Position numbers and translations under genes: made by a program. This document shows, one piece after another, positions 53,816-64,000 of a stretch of DNA of 64,000 bases. This DNA comes from Puccinellia tenuiflora. Taxonomy: Eukaryota; Streptophyta; Magnoliopsida; Poales; Poaceae. Position 1 is the stretch's first letter; the number at the start of each line of letters is the position of its first letter. Below the pieces are notes generated by a model. The model was not told the origin of the DNA. It worked only from the letters and a program-made list of their open reading frames with translations, and did not search any database. The DNA is taken from assembly GCA_012064385.1 (NCBI GenBank), contig QRDG01000919.1, positions 248,001 to 312,000 on the forward strand. The letters run 5' to 3'.

Positions 53816-56800
53816 TTAATTATCTCGAGATTCTTTTGGAAGTACTTCACGCCTCCATAACCGTAAAGGGAATCTCCATGCTAAAAAAATAATGAAATTA
53901 TCACCTATGGCTCTCAAACAATAATAGCAACTGCTGAAGCATTTGCAGAAAAACTAAAAGCTTCAAGGACAATTGTGCAGTTTAGAGAACATACCTCTAG
54001 AGCTTCTTGAGAAAAATTTCAACACCTCATCAATCAATATTACCTAATAATTATATAAAATTACTTCATCAAATAGTGACGAAGGAAAAGCTAAATAAAT
54101 GTACACAGAACGAACATATATAATGTCCAGTTCTTAACTAACTAGTCACTGCTTTAAAAAAAAATAAGCGGCAGAATTCCTGTGTCTCATTTTCTTATAT
54201 GCGAAGACTAGGTTCGCTAGAAATTTGAATATCATGGCAAGTCAAGGTAGAAAAAATACTAACAGGAAAGGATAGGTAAAGAACAACTTTCCACTCGGCC
54301 AAAGATAATGGAGACACCTGCATAAGGAAACCACGATTTAACAGGATTTCCTGGGGCATTACTATAAAAAATGCAAATGACCATATGACAAGGAGCATAG
54401 TGTGGGTACACAACTGCACAACAATGAAGATGGATGACTTACTGAGAAAAGAGCTGACAGGGGTTCCGTATACAAGACTGATATGTGAAGAAGCATTGTC
54501 AGAATGATTGACCCAACAAGCCATAGGTTACTCCATGGGTGAATGACACTGATTAAAGGGAAGTGTAGAAAATCATTTCAGGTTAGGTGTTAATTTATAT
54601 ATTCAACACGCGTCCTACATTAAGTATACAGGCCAAAGGGCTAGACGGTGCCACTGGGACAGAATTAGTACACAAATATTTTGCAGGTACCACAAGCTTT
54701 TCGGACCACTGGAAAGTGCAAAATATCTCGGCCATTAACCAGTCATTACCAGCCTTACTGCCAAGTGCCGACCCATCATAGGTAAAATAAACGCAGTTAT
54801 TTGCAGCTGTGGGCGCCACCATTTATTTGAAATGCATTAGCCCCATCTATATTTCCACCTATATTTCATGTATGCTTTACCCTGTCCATCCCAGTTTATA
54901 AGGCTCCTCATTTTTCAAGATTGAACTTTGACCATCAATTAGACCAATAACATGAGTTATGTGACATAAAATTATACTATTGGAAACTTCTTCCGGATGT
55001 GAATTGAATGGTATAATCTGATTTTTGTGGCACATAAGTACATAACCCGCATTTCATTGGTCAAACTGATGGTCCAACACGAAATGTGCGGGCGCCTTAT
55101 AAACTGAGACAGAAGGAGCAATATCTAGTTCATCGTCACCATTTTCACAACTTCTTTCAAAAAATAATTAGGCCAACAAAATCAAGTAGCTGGCTTTGTC
55201 TCAATATTCAATACATCAACAGACTATGATAAGCAAATTTTTCTGGGTGGGTTTTGAATGGTTTGTGGGAGAAAATTGACGTTTGAGAATATGTACTAAG
55301 CAACAACATAATGTACACATGCCACCTAAAATGAAGATTCTTGTTGGACTGTGCGTGGGCTGCTTCCTTGTGTGCAGCCTGACTTCTGTTCTGGCCCATG
55401 TGGCCCATTAACCCAAGTGACCCAGGGAGGTATATAAGTGGAGCTGGTCATGAGGAAACCCTAAGACACGATAGAATAGCTGCTGGTGGCTGCTCTCAGG
55501 TTAGCCACTCTCTCTACATCTACATGGTATCAGAGCCACCGGCGCCGGTGGTGGCGGCGCCGGCGACAACCAGGGTGGAGGTGATGGTGTTCCTGCTGTG
55601 GCTGATCTGAGGAGCAAGCGTGTGGTGGTGTGGCTGCTGGGATCTCCTGCAGGTGTTCGTGGTCAAGCTGTGCTGCTGTGAGTGAAGATGGGGGATGATA
55701 AGGCCGTGACCAAGGTGCTTGAGCAGCTGGTAAACCTGCTAGCTGCAAAGAAGGAAGATGGGGCTGCTTCTGAGGAAGGTAAGCAGCCAAACCCACGTGG
55801 GGAGATGCAGTATAGGCTTGAGCTCACACCAAATGAGATCAAGCTGGATGGGGTAGGAAATTAACTCAGTTGGTCTAGGAGAGGTATGTTGATTCTGAGG
55901 GCGAAGTACATGGAAGGGTATGTGTTGGGAGAGGTCAAAGAGCCTGAAGATAAGATTGGGCAGGAGTGGAAGAAATGGAATGCTACAGATTCGCTAGTTC
56001 TCACTTGGTTGTTGAATTCTCTGGTACCGGCTGTTGCAGCGTCTGTGGAGGCCCTGTCCACATCAGTGGAGGTATGGGATGCTCTGTCAAAGATGTATTC
56101 AGGAAAGGGAAACGTCATGCTGGTTTCTCAGATCGAAGATACAATACATGACCTGAAACAAGATGAAAAAACCTTGATGACATATGTGGGAGAGCTGAAA
56201 CGTGCTTGGGCGGATCTAGATCATCTTGCCCCCTTGGTGCTGCCTCATTCTGAATGTGTGGCAGCAGCAAAGAAATGGATTGAGGACAGAAGGGTGCTGA
56301 AATTCTTGAAGGGACTGAATCGTGCTTTTGAGGGCAGGAGGGCTGCACTAATGCATCTTCCTCAGTTGCCTACATTGGAAGAAGCCATTTCAGCTATGGG
56401 ACAGGAAGAAACTAGGCTGAAACAAAATTGAGAGAGTGGAGGTAGTTCCTAAACCAGCTTACCACGTGTTTAATAGGACAGAGAACCGTGAATGTCACAA
56501 TTGCGGCATAAAAGGGCATCTAAGTTATGACTGCACTGCTCCAAGGCGTGGCCAGGGAAGGGGGTATAGCCGAGGAAATTACAGGGGCGGTAGAGGAAGG
56601 AATGCGGGGCGTTCAAACTATCATGTGAGTGCTAGAGCAAACATGTCAGTCATGGATGAAGGACCATCACAATCTGGTTTAGACCAGAATGAAGTGAAGA
56701 AGGGGGACCAGCCAACTGATGCTAGCTTTGGGCATTTCGCTCACTTTGTCTACACCGATGAAGGTAAGACTGAAAGTGCCTCTATTGCTACACATAGATT

Positions 56801-59800
56801 AAATTCTGAATGGATTCTTGACTCTGGAGCATCCAAACATGTGGCTGGTTGCATTGGAGAGTTCGAGTTGTATAAGCAATTCCCTCCCACACACCAAGAA
56901 ACAATTCAAACCACAGATGGTACAGCCCAGCAAATCAAAGGAATGGGAATAGTTCAGTGTACAAGAAATATTAAGTTATCATCTATTCTATATGTACCTG
57001 CTTTTCTGTGAATCTACTCTCTCTAAGTGCACTGGTTGATCAAATAGATTGTCGGGTAATCGTTGATAGATACGTATTCTTTATACAGGAGAGACTGAGT
57101 GAAAGGAAGATTGGAACCGGAACTAGGCGTAGAGGCCTTTGGTACATGGACCGTGATGAATCAGGCAAGCTAGGAGGTTCAGCTCTAGTTGCAGCACTGG
57201 CGGAGAAGGAGAAACTTGCTATGATTCATCATTGTAGAATGGGACATGTAGCTTTTGATAAAATGAGTAAAGTCTTTCCAGATGTAATGAGCGAGGTTGA
57301 TAAGAACAACCTTAAGTGTGAAGCATGTGAGTATGCTAAACACACGAGAACCATCTATGTGAACAAGGGGCTCAGAAATATATCCCCGTTTATGCTTGTG
57401 CATTCTGATGTGTGGACATGCCCCATTTCTTCTATCAGTGGGATGAAGTATTTTGTGACATTCATTGATTGTTACTCTCGAATGACATGGGTGTATCTTA
57501 TGAAGCATAAGGATGAAGTGTTAGCTTGCTTCCAGAATTTTTATGCATATGTTAAAACCCAGTTCAAGGTGCAGGTCCAGATGCTCAAATCAGATAATGG
57601 GACAGAATACATCAACAAGAAGTTTGGGTGTTCCTATCTGATCAAGGTATTTAGACATCATGTCCAGACACTCCACCTCAAAATGGAGTGGCAGAGCAGA
57701 AGAATCGCCACATTCTAGAAGTGGCTCGATCATTGATGTACACCATGAATGTCCCAAAATTCCTATGGAGTGAGGCTGTGATGACTGCTACGTTTCTTAT
57801 CAACCGCATGCCCTCAAGAATACTAAATATGAAATCTCCTTGTGAACTGTTGCTTGGTGAGAACAAATTCGTGGTTCCACCCAAGGTGTTTGGTTGCACC
57901 TGCTTTGTTCGTGATCACAGGCCTTCGGTGACGAAGCTTGACCCTCGTGCTGTTAAGTGTATTTTCATCGGCTATCCTGCTGGACAACGCGGATACAAAT
58001 GCTGAGAGCCCTTCTGAGCGGCGCACATTTGTAAGTCTTGATGTTACTTTCTAGGAATCTGACCCTTTTTATGGTGAAAAAACAGATTTGAGTACTATAT
58101 TCGAAGGACTTGACCAACCACCTAATCCGGCTGGTCAAGAGGGGGAGAGTGCAAGCAGCAGCAGCAGCAGTGCCAGCAGCTCTACAACTGGACAACAACA
58201 GCAACCTCTTCTTGTTGGGTCCATACCACTTGTTGTACCAACCATGCCAGACATGCCACCAACGAGAAGTTGGCCAAAGCCAAATGAAGAGCTGGCAATA
58301 CGTGTGTACTCACGGAGGCCAAGGATTGAACGACAGGGGGAGCAACAACCACAAGGGGAGTCGCAGGCTATTGAGGCTGATCTGCCAGAGGAAATTGAAC
58401 GACAGGGGGAGCAACAACCACAAGGGGAGTCGCAGGCTATTGAGGCTGATCTGCCAGAGGAAATTGTTGAGGCTGAGTTGCCAGATGAAAGTCTAGTTGA
58501 TAGCACGGTGGCATCGCTGGACTTGCCTATTGCTTTAAGAAAGGGAAAACGGGCAGCTGCGTCCACACAAACCGATAGAGCAGGCTTGGCACACAACATC
58601 GATAACTATGTATCATATGAAGCTTTATCCCCCTCATACAAGGCATTTGTTGCATCCCTCCAATCAACTGCAGTTCCAAAGAGATTGGAGGGCTGCCAAG
58701 CAGGATCAAAAGTGGTTTGCTGCCATGAAAGAAGAATTGGAGGCACTGAGAAAGAACAGGACTTGGGAACTGACTACTCTTCCTAGAGGAAAGAATGCAG
58801 TCGGTTGTAAATGGGTCTATACGGTAAAGCAAAACCCTGAAGGGAAGATAGAGAGGTACAAAGCAAGATTGGTGGCTAGAGGATATAGTCAAACATATGG
58901 AATTGACTATGACGAAACTTTTGCACCTGTGGCAAAGATGAACACAGTAAGGGTCTTGATCTCATGTGCAACAAACTTCGGATGGCCCTTGCATCAGCTA
59001 GATGTTAAAAATGCGTTCCTACACGGAGATCTACAAGAAGAAGTTTACATGGAAATTCCCCCAGGCCTTGCCTCAGCTGAAACTGAAGGTAAAGTGTGCA
59101 GGCTAAAGAAGGCACTATATGGACTAAAACAATCTCCTAGAGCTTGGTTTGATCGATTTAGAAAAGCTGTGTGTGAGATGGGATATAGACAATGCAATGG
59201 AGATCACACTGTTTTCTATAGACATTCAAACCAGAAGATCACAATTCTAGCCTGTCTATGTGGATGATAATAATCACAGGAGATGATGCAGTGGAGATAA
59301 CAAGGGTAAAGAGTTGTTTAAGCAAAGCCTTTGAAGTCAAGGATCTTGGACAGCTTAGATACTTTCTTGGAATAGAAGGGGCAAGGTCAAAGAAGGGAAT
59401 AGTTCTATCACAGCGCAAGTATATCTTGGATCTTCTCAATGATATGGGAATGATGGAATGTCGTGTAGCTTCTACACCCATGGATCAAAACCAGAAAATA
59501 ACAGCTCAATCTGGGGAACTTGTAGACAAGGAGAGATACCAAAGGCTGGTAGGAAGGCTGTTGTACTTGTGTCACACAAGACCAGATATTGCATATGCAG
59601 TTGACGTAGTGAGCAGATACATGCATGAACTAAGAAGTGGACATATGGATGCTGTTCATCGAATCCTAAGATATTTAAAAGGAACTCCAGGAAAAGGGTT
59701 GTGGTTTCAAGCAAATGGGCACCTAACAGTTGACGGTTACAGTGATGCTGATTGGGCGAGTTGTTTGGATGACAGAAGATCAACTTCTGGTTATTGTGTA

Positions 59801-62800
59801 TTTGTTGGAGGAATCGCATGGAGGAGCAAGAAACAACTTCTGTCTCACTTAAGCCGTGAGACAATGCAATCGAGATCAACTGCAGAAGCAGAATATAGAG
59901 CCTTGTCTCACGGCTTAAGTGAGATGCTATGGGTAAGAAATCTACTAAGTGAGTTGAAGATCCTAAAAGAAGGACAGCTGAATGTTTGGTGTGACAACAA
60001 GTCAGCAATCTGCATAGCAAATAATCCAGTCCAGCATGATAGGACAAAGCACATTGAGATTGACAGATTTTTCATTAAAGAGAAGCTAGATGCTGGAATT
60101 ATCAAGATCAACTATGTGAGCACAGGGCAGCAAATTGCTGATTGTCTGACAAAAGGTTTGGCTGCTAAGGAGTGTGATCGAGCTTGTGACAAGATGGGGA
60201 TGATAGATATATATCACCCATCTTGAGGGGGAGTGTTGGACTGTGCGTGGGCTGCTTCCTTGTGTGCAGCCTGACTTCTATTCTGGCCCATTAACCCAAG
60301 TGACCCAGGGAGGTATATAAGTGGAGCTGGTCATGAGGAAACCCTAAGACACGATAGAATAGCTGTTGGTGGCTGCTCTCAGGTTAGCCACTCTATCCTA
60401 AGACACGATAGAATAGCTGCTGGTGGCTGCTCTCAGGTTAGCCACTCTCTCTACATCTACAATTCTTAACTAGTAACCCAAGTGAAGAAATAGCATAAAT
60501 GTATTTCTTTTACGTTTCAATTCACAGAAATCAATTGGTGTGGCACCTAAGCAAAGAAAGAGCACAAATATATTTCTTTTTAACGTTTCAAATTTCACAT
60601 AAATCTAGATGGGAAACTGGATTGTTAAACAGGTTAAGCAGATATGTAAGATTATCGACAAAATTAAGAGAATAAATATAAGTTCTCATTTACAGTCGAT
60701 ACAAAGAGAATAAACACACACAAAGAATCAAAATCACCGATGAAAGCTAACTGCTTCTTGCACATTACAACTAGTAAAATGTCATGTGTATTGGGTGCTA
60801 TATGAAAAAACTTAAGGTTCAAAATAGTAATATATATGAGGGATAAGGGATCTTACAGGAGAGATTGGTTTTCACTTAGGTTATTCAAGGCATTAAACAT
60901 CTCTACTACAACAAGAACAGTCATTGAAACAGTTGATGGATGGCGATCCTCAAAGATGCTGCACGGATATGAAGTTTGCCTGGTTGAACATGAATCAAAA
61001 TTAACCTGCGATAGGAAAAGGAAGATATTAAAGAGTTACAGAATCAGTAATGTGTGAATAAAAGCCACAATAAGAAACTGCAAACAAGAACAAATAAGGG
61101 GAAATAGACAATAAGAAATATTCTCAAGCAGGCATGTAGAGGGAGAGGAAGCATACAAAAATCTGTTAATGATTTAACATTCAGTAACCACAAACATACA
61201 GAACTGAGCTATGCTAAAATGCATGTGAACTACCATTATGTGGTGGTCAAAGTCTAAGCGAGAACCGCAGTGAGATCCAGAGGCAATGCACCACCCAGAA
61301 TTCAGATCAAAGTTTGATATCTTTAAAATTTTGATCAGTCGATAAACCAGGAGGAACAAGTCAAATTCAAATTACATGCTCGAATTTAAAATAGAAGCTG
61401 CCCAGGAGAAAGGCCATTCTTACGAGCTCTGGCTGTGAGCCAGAATTTTTTTTATATGGAATGTAAGTGCTTTTCTTTCATCCATGGGTATACCCGAACA
61501 ACCATATGAACTGGAAAGTTTGAACTTCATTATCTGTCGGTCCATCTAACCTGAGGCCCGCTCTGGCTGTGAGCCAGAATTTTTTTATATGGAATGTAAG
61601 TGCTTTTCTTTCATCCATGGGTATACCCGAACAACCATATGAACTGGAAAGTTTGAACTTCATTATCTGTCGTCCATCTAACCTGAGGCCCACAAAGGGA
61701 TTCTCTTTGTATAAGCTAATCTCAGCATGATGCCAAGATATGATTATGGTGAATCCTGAACCATGAATCAGTTGTTTCATAACTTTCATAATGCACATTT
61801 GTTGTCGAATCCTATGTTGGAAAATATTTCAGAGCAATCCTTCTGACTCCTGAAAATGTTCATCTTAAACCTACTTGAGTTCCAAGTTTCTTTCATATAG
61901 AAAGGATCTTCAGTGTCTCGTACATTTTGTTGCAATAAGGAACAGTACGGATCACTGTTATTTATTTTCCTGTTGACAAATTTTTTTTTGGCAAAACAAG
62001 ACTCACTCAAGCATGTGTTTGCGACTAAGATCTCCTGGAAAATGCAACTCAATGAGATAGGCAAGCAGTGCCACTGCCAACAGCAGAAATATTTGATAAT
62101 CGATGCAGAAGAAACGTACTGCACTATAGCCTACGGGAATATTTTTTTAAGTAAAGCTTCTGCCGTTGATTGTACCCCTGCTATCAGGTGCAGCTATTAC
62201 CGAGGTACCAGACTCCCCAATAAACACCCAAAGTAACAGCGCAAAAATAAGAAAGAATTTCGGATCCCCAACTTACCAACTCAGAGTATGGCAATCTAGG
62301 ACCATTTTCAGAATAAACAAACCACCAAACGAACCCCGCTATAGTAGCAAGACCAACGTAAGCTGCATAAAGAAAACTATAAGAAACAAAAAATGGAAGC
62401 AAAGGTAGCAATATTGTCAAAAGTAAAGCTAACAATAAGTAGATACACGCAGCAAGTGCATACCACCAATGACCAAATAGCGGAAAAAGAGCCATCCACT
62501 GACCACAGCTTCGTTCACCTGCAATTCAAATACGCAGCAGGAGAGAGCATTTCAATAAATCAGACAACCTAAAAAAAGATACATACTTTTGAACTGACCC
62601 ACCTAGAAATTCATACTTTTTGATGAATACCTATAACTCAAAACCACACAGTAATTAAAAGGAAAAAAGGTCAACAGTTCTCATGGACGCAACATTGAAT
62701 CCAATGTACGCATAGACATAGAGCATATGCGCAAGCAAAAGTAACAAAAAGCGATTTAGCCGCCGTAACATCCAGTTAATAGCAGTTAGCTATATTCCTG

Positions 62801-63887
62801 TTCCAAAACATTCTTTAATAGTGAAAAGTAAGGTTTCCATGAGGCCATTATACTGTCGCCTTGCTCTATTCCACAGATGACAGAAGATTTCATAATTTCT
62901 AATACACCAGAACAGCTACATAGTCAGGCTAGCTGAATTACTCATTATACCAATACAGTCAACTCCTTACAAGTTTAACTGAAGTCGGTATAATCATAAA
63001 GTAACAATGGGAAAAAACTAAAACGTACATTAGTTTATACAAAAAAATCAACAACAATCTATCAACATGAATATTTAGAAATTATTAATCACTGTTAAGT
63101 ATAGATACATGTATAGGCCCATTAGCCTACGTTGGCCCATGTAAAAGTTGTATATATCCTTTCCAATAATGAATAAGATGGAAAGTCCCCTCCCATCAGG
63201 TACATTACCACTTATTATTACCTTACGGGGCTTAACTGTCATGATGTTTCCATCAGGCTTGTTAAAACCAATTGCAGTTGCAGGCAGCCCATCAGTAACA
63301 AGGTTTACCCAGAGTAGCTGGACCTACAAAGTGATGGAGTAGAGAGGTAAGCAGATTTTTCATCCAATTAAAAATCAGCAAGTTCAAGAAATATGAATGA
63401 TGTTTAGAAATTTATGTTAAGAGGTACAGTAGTGCAAGGGGAGAAAAATTAGTGACAAGGTAAACATGCTACATATGACTGTATTTGTTACCACATTGAT
63501 TAAAAAACAAAGAGCATGGTTGAGATGCTAAATTACTAATTCAACTACAGATGATAGATTGTAGAAATAAGTTCATGTATCTCATCTCAAGAAGCATAAA
63601 AGATAAGGAGTTTTGACTCACAGGTACAAGTGTGTCAGGCATCCCAAGCACTGCTGCCACAAAAATACAAACTACCTCCCCAATATTTGATGAAATCATG
63701 TACCGAATAAACTGCTTGGTGTTGTTATATATGGCCCTCCCCTCTGCAACAGCCTATGAATAAATGATAATCAAAAGTTTAATAAGTACACAAAAGCATA
63801 GTTATTGTATGTCAATCAGAGAGAAGTTAATCTTACTGCAACAATTGTAGCAAAGTTGTCATCAGCCAATACCATGTCTGAAGCACT
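53816..63887 (-). CDS. ECA3: ER/Golgi-type Ca2+-ATPase ECA3, C-terminal half (5' part beyond the window)
   Basis: Ten exons read in frame without a stop: 63887-63837, 63753-63622, 63323-63222, 62518-62464, 62362-62277, 61005-60857, 54548-54443, 54317-54264, 54043-53995 and 53880-53816. They start in the hinge of the P domain (SASDMVLADDNFATIVA) and continue through the M5-M10 region: YMISSNIGEV, LLWVNLVTDGLPATAIGFN (M6 Ca2+-site residues N and D), FVYSENGP, CSIFEDRHPSTVSMTVLVVV, NALNNLSENQSLL, WSNLWLVGSII, SPLSLAEWKVVLYLSFP. The basic tail ends PKESRDN. This order and wording fit plant ECA3, a P2A pump moving Ca2+ (and Mn2+) into Golgi/endosomal lumen. Intron 60856-54549 is 6.3 kb because a Copia element lies in it. 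The ORF shows no damage. Confidence 0.9.
54549..55336 (-). other. ECA3 intron, part left of the Copia insertion
   Basis: Intron sequence without other features. Together with 60,467-60,856 it forms the original intron of about 1.2 kb. Confidence 0.7.
55342..55524 (+). repeat. 5' LTR of the intronic Copia element, 183 bp
   Basis: It contains a TATA box (tatataag, 55431-55438). It differs from the 3' LTR by a 12-bp indel near 55,398 and by lacking the internal duplication seen there. Confidence 0.95.
55525..55537 (+). promoter_or_regulatory. primer binding site (initiator tRNA-Met type)
   Basis: The sequence tggtatcagagcc directly follows the 5' LTR. Confidence 0.9.
58325..58462 (+). repeat. 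69-bp coding duplication (23 residues, two copies)
   Basis: The unit 58325-58393 is repeated exactly at 58394-58462, encoding an ERQGEQQPQGESQ-type linker between integrase and RT of the intronic Copia element. Confidence 0.95.
59843..59924 (+). repeat. perfect 22-bp inverted repeat in the RNase H coding region
   Basis: The arms 59843-59864 and 59903-59924 are exact reverse complements with a 38-base loop. The right arm is the ordinary RNase H sequence (LSHGLSEM). The left arm sits where Copia RNase H usually runs straight from SKKQ to the SRSTAEAEY motif, so it appears to be an inserted inverted copy. Confidence 0.95.
60234..60461 (+). repeat. 3' LTR of the intronic Copia element, 228 bp, with internal duplication
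   Basis: It matches the 5' LTR except for a 12-bp deletion (tggcccatgtggcccat reads tggcccat) and a tandem copy of about 56 bp (cctaagacacgatagaatagct ... gttagccactct) at about 60,340-60,450. Confidence 0.95.
61426..61693. repeat. 134-bp tandem duplication in an ECA3 intron
   Basis: Segments 61426-61559 and 61560-61693 are nearly identical (gctctggctgtgagccagaa ... ctaacctgaggccc), differing by one T in a T run and one G. The duplication lies in the intron between exons 62362-62277 and 61005-60857, away from splice sites. Confidence 0.9.
61694..62276 (-). other. ECA3 intron sequence, nothing further seen
   Basis: Frames open on both strands here carry no recognisable motif. The same is true of the introns 62,519-63,221 and 63,324-63,621. 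Confidence 0.6.
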
Positions 63888-64000
63888 CTGAAATAGACAG
63901 GTAAAAGTAAGTTTAGCAAATCCAACAGGTTGGTAACAGCACTAAAAAATGAATAAATGCATTGACTGACGAAATTGAAAGGAAAAAAGCTCAAGATAAT

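Larger units (their letters stand above)
55688..60226 (+). pseudogene. Copia gag-pol polyprotein, multiply broken
   Basis: An ATG at 55,688 opens gag, stopped by TAA at 55,862-55,864, after which the same frame continues through a UBN2-type gag domain (LTWLLNSLVPAVAASV) to 56,431. In other frames follow an intact zinc knuckle (CHNCGIKGHLSYDC), protease (WILDSGASKHV), integrase (MLKSDNGTEY, VAEQKNRHI), RT (YKARLVARGYSQTYGIDYDE, DVKNAFLHGD, YGLKQSPRAW) and RNase H (SDADWASC, STAEAEYRAL). Frame changes lie near 56,430, 57,010, 57,655, 58,690 and 59,250, and an in-frame stop lies near 58,003. The 59,250 break falls at the YVDD catalytic box. The element cannot make its own enzymes. Confidence 0.9.
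55342..60461 (+). mobile_element. short-LTR Copia retrotransposon in an intron of ECA3 (opposite orientation)
   Basis: LTRs at 55342-55524 and 60234-60461 begin TGTTGGACTG and end CATCTACA. The 5-bp duplication ATTCT lies at 55337-55341 and 60462-60466. A primer site (tggtatcagagcc, 55525) and a ttgagggggag tract before the 3' LTR complete the element. The coding region is broken in several places. The element lies antisense to ECA3 and leaves both intron ends intact. Confidence 0.95.

Overview
This is eukaryotic nuclear DNA from a grass, most likely the wheat/barley tribe (Triticeae). The reasons are a tRNA-derived Au-type SINE with its target duplication, CACTA elements whose ends are packed with repeats of the kind 'cggttcgtg...accgggactaaag', a Maximus/Inga-type (Sirevirus) solo LTR, and three plant genes with ordinary GT-AG introns. 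Mobile elements occupy most of the window, many inserted into one another. Three host loci can be read: a frame-broken F-box/LRR gene (38.4-40.8 kb, +), a 14-exon serine carboxypeptidase-like gene with one frame break (46.7-52.2 kb, +), and the 3' half of an ER/Golgi-type Ca2+-ATPase of the ECA3 type (53.8-63.9 kb, -, continuing beyond the right edge).

Layout. 0-13.03 kb holds CACTA (En/Spm-like) DNA, all coding on the minus strand. It contains a complete seven-exon gene joining a Transposase_24-like region to an Ulp1/C48 cysteine protease, a broken TNP2 transposase, a small coiled-coil/membrane ORF, and several blocks of subterminal repeats. The only terminal repeat I can place is at 13,033. 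A probable MULE-like passenger sits in the first coding intron of the protease gene. 13.03-16.05 kb is the 3' part of an LTR retrotransposon with a gag remnant but no recognisable pol. An Au SINE lies at 17.3 kb.

17.8-33.2 kb is a four-level nest. A Helitron-like host contains a 5'-truncated LINE (15-bp duplication), which contains a PIF/Harbinger-like element (TAA duplication, about 38-bp inverted ends), which contains an 11.5-kb Sirevirus-like Copia element (CCCAC duplication). The Copia LTRs are almost identical. It has gag and pol ORFs plus an additional 508-aa ORF after pol. A broken Helitron helicase follows.

33.3-38 kb has a degenerate ~165-bp tandem array interrupted by a GC-rich retroposon, then a second related retroposon. 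41.7-46.2 kb is a decayed minus-strand LINE split by the 2.47-kb solo LTR. A third GC-rich retroposon sits in intron 1 of the carboxypeptidase gene. A frame-broken short-LTR Copia element sits in an intron of the ECA3 gene.

The host genes show no common pathway; they are ordinary neighbours separated by repeats. The points most worth follow-up are the post-pol ORF and TCCGGA arrays of the Sirevirus-like element, the protease-carrying CACTA gene, the recurring palindromic GC motif of the retroposon family, an inverted 22-bp copy inside an RNase H coding region, and single-base frame breaks in two host genes.
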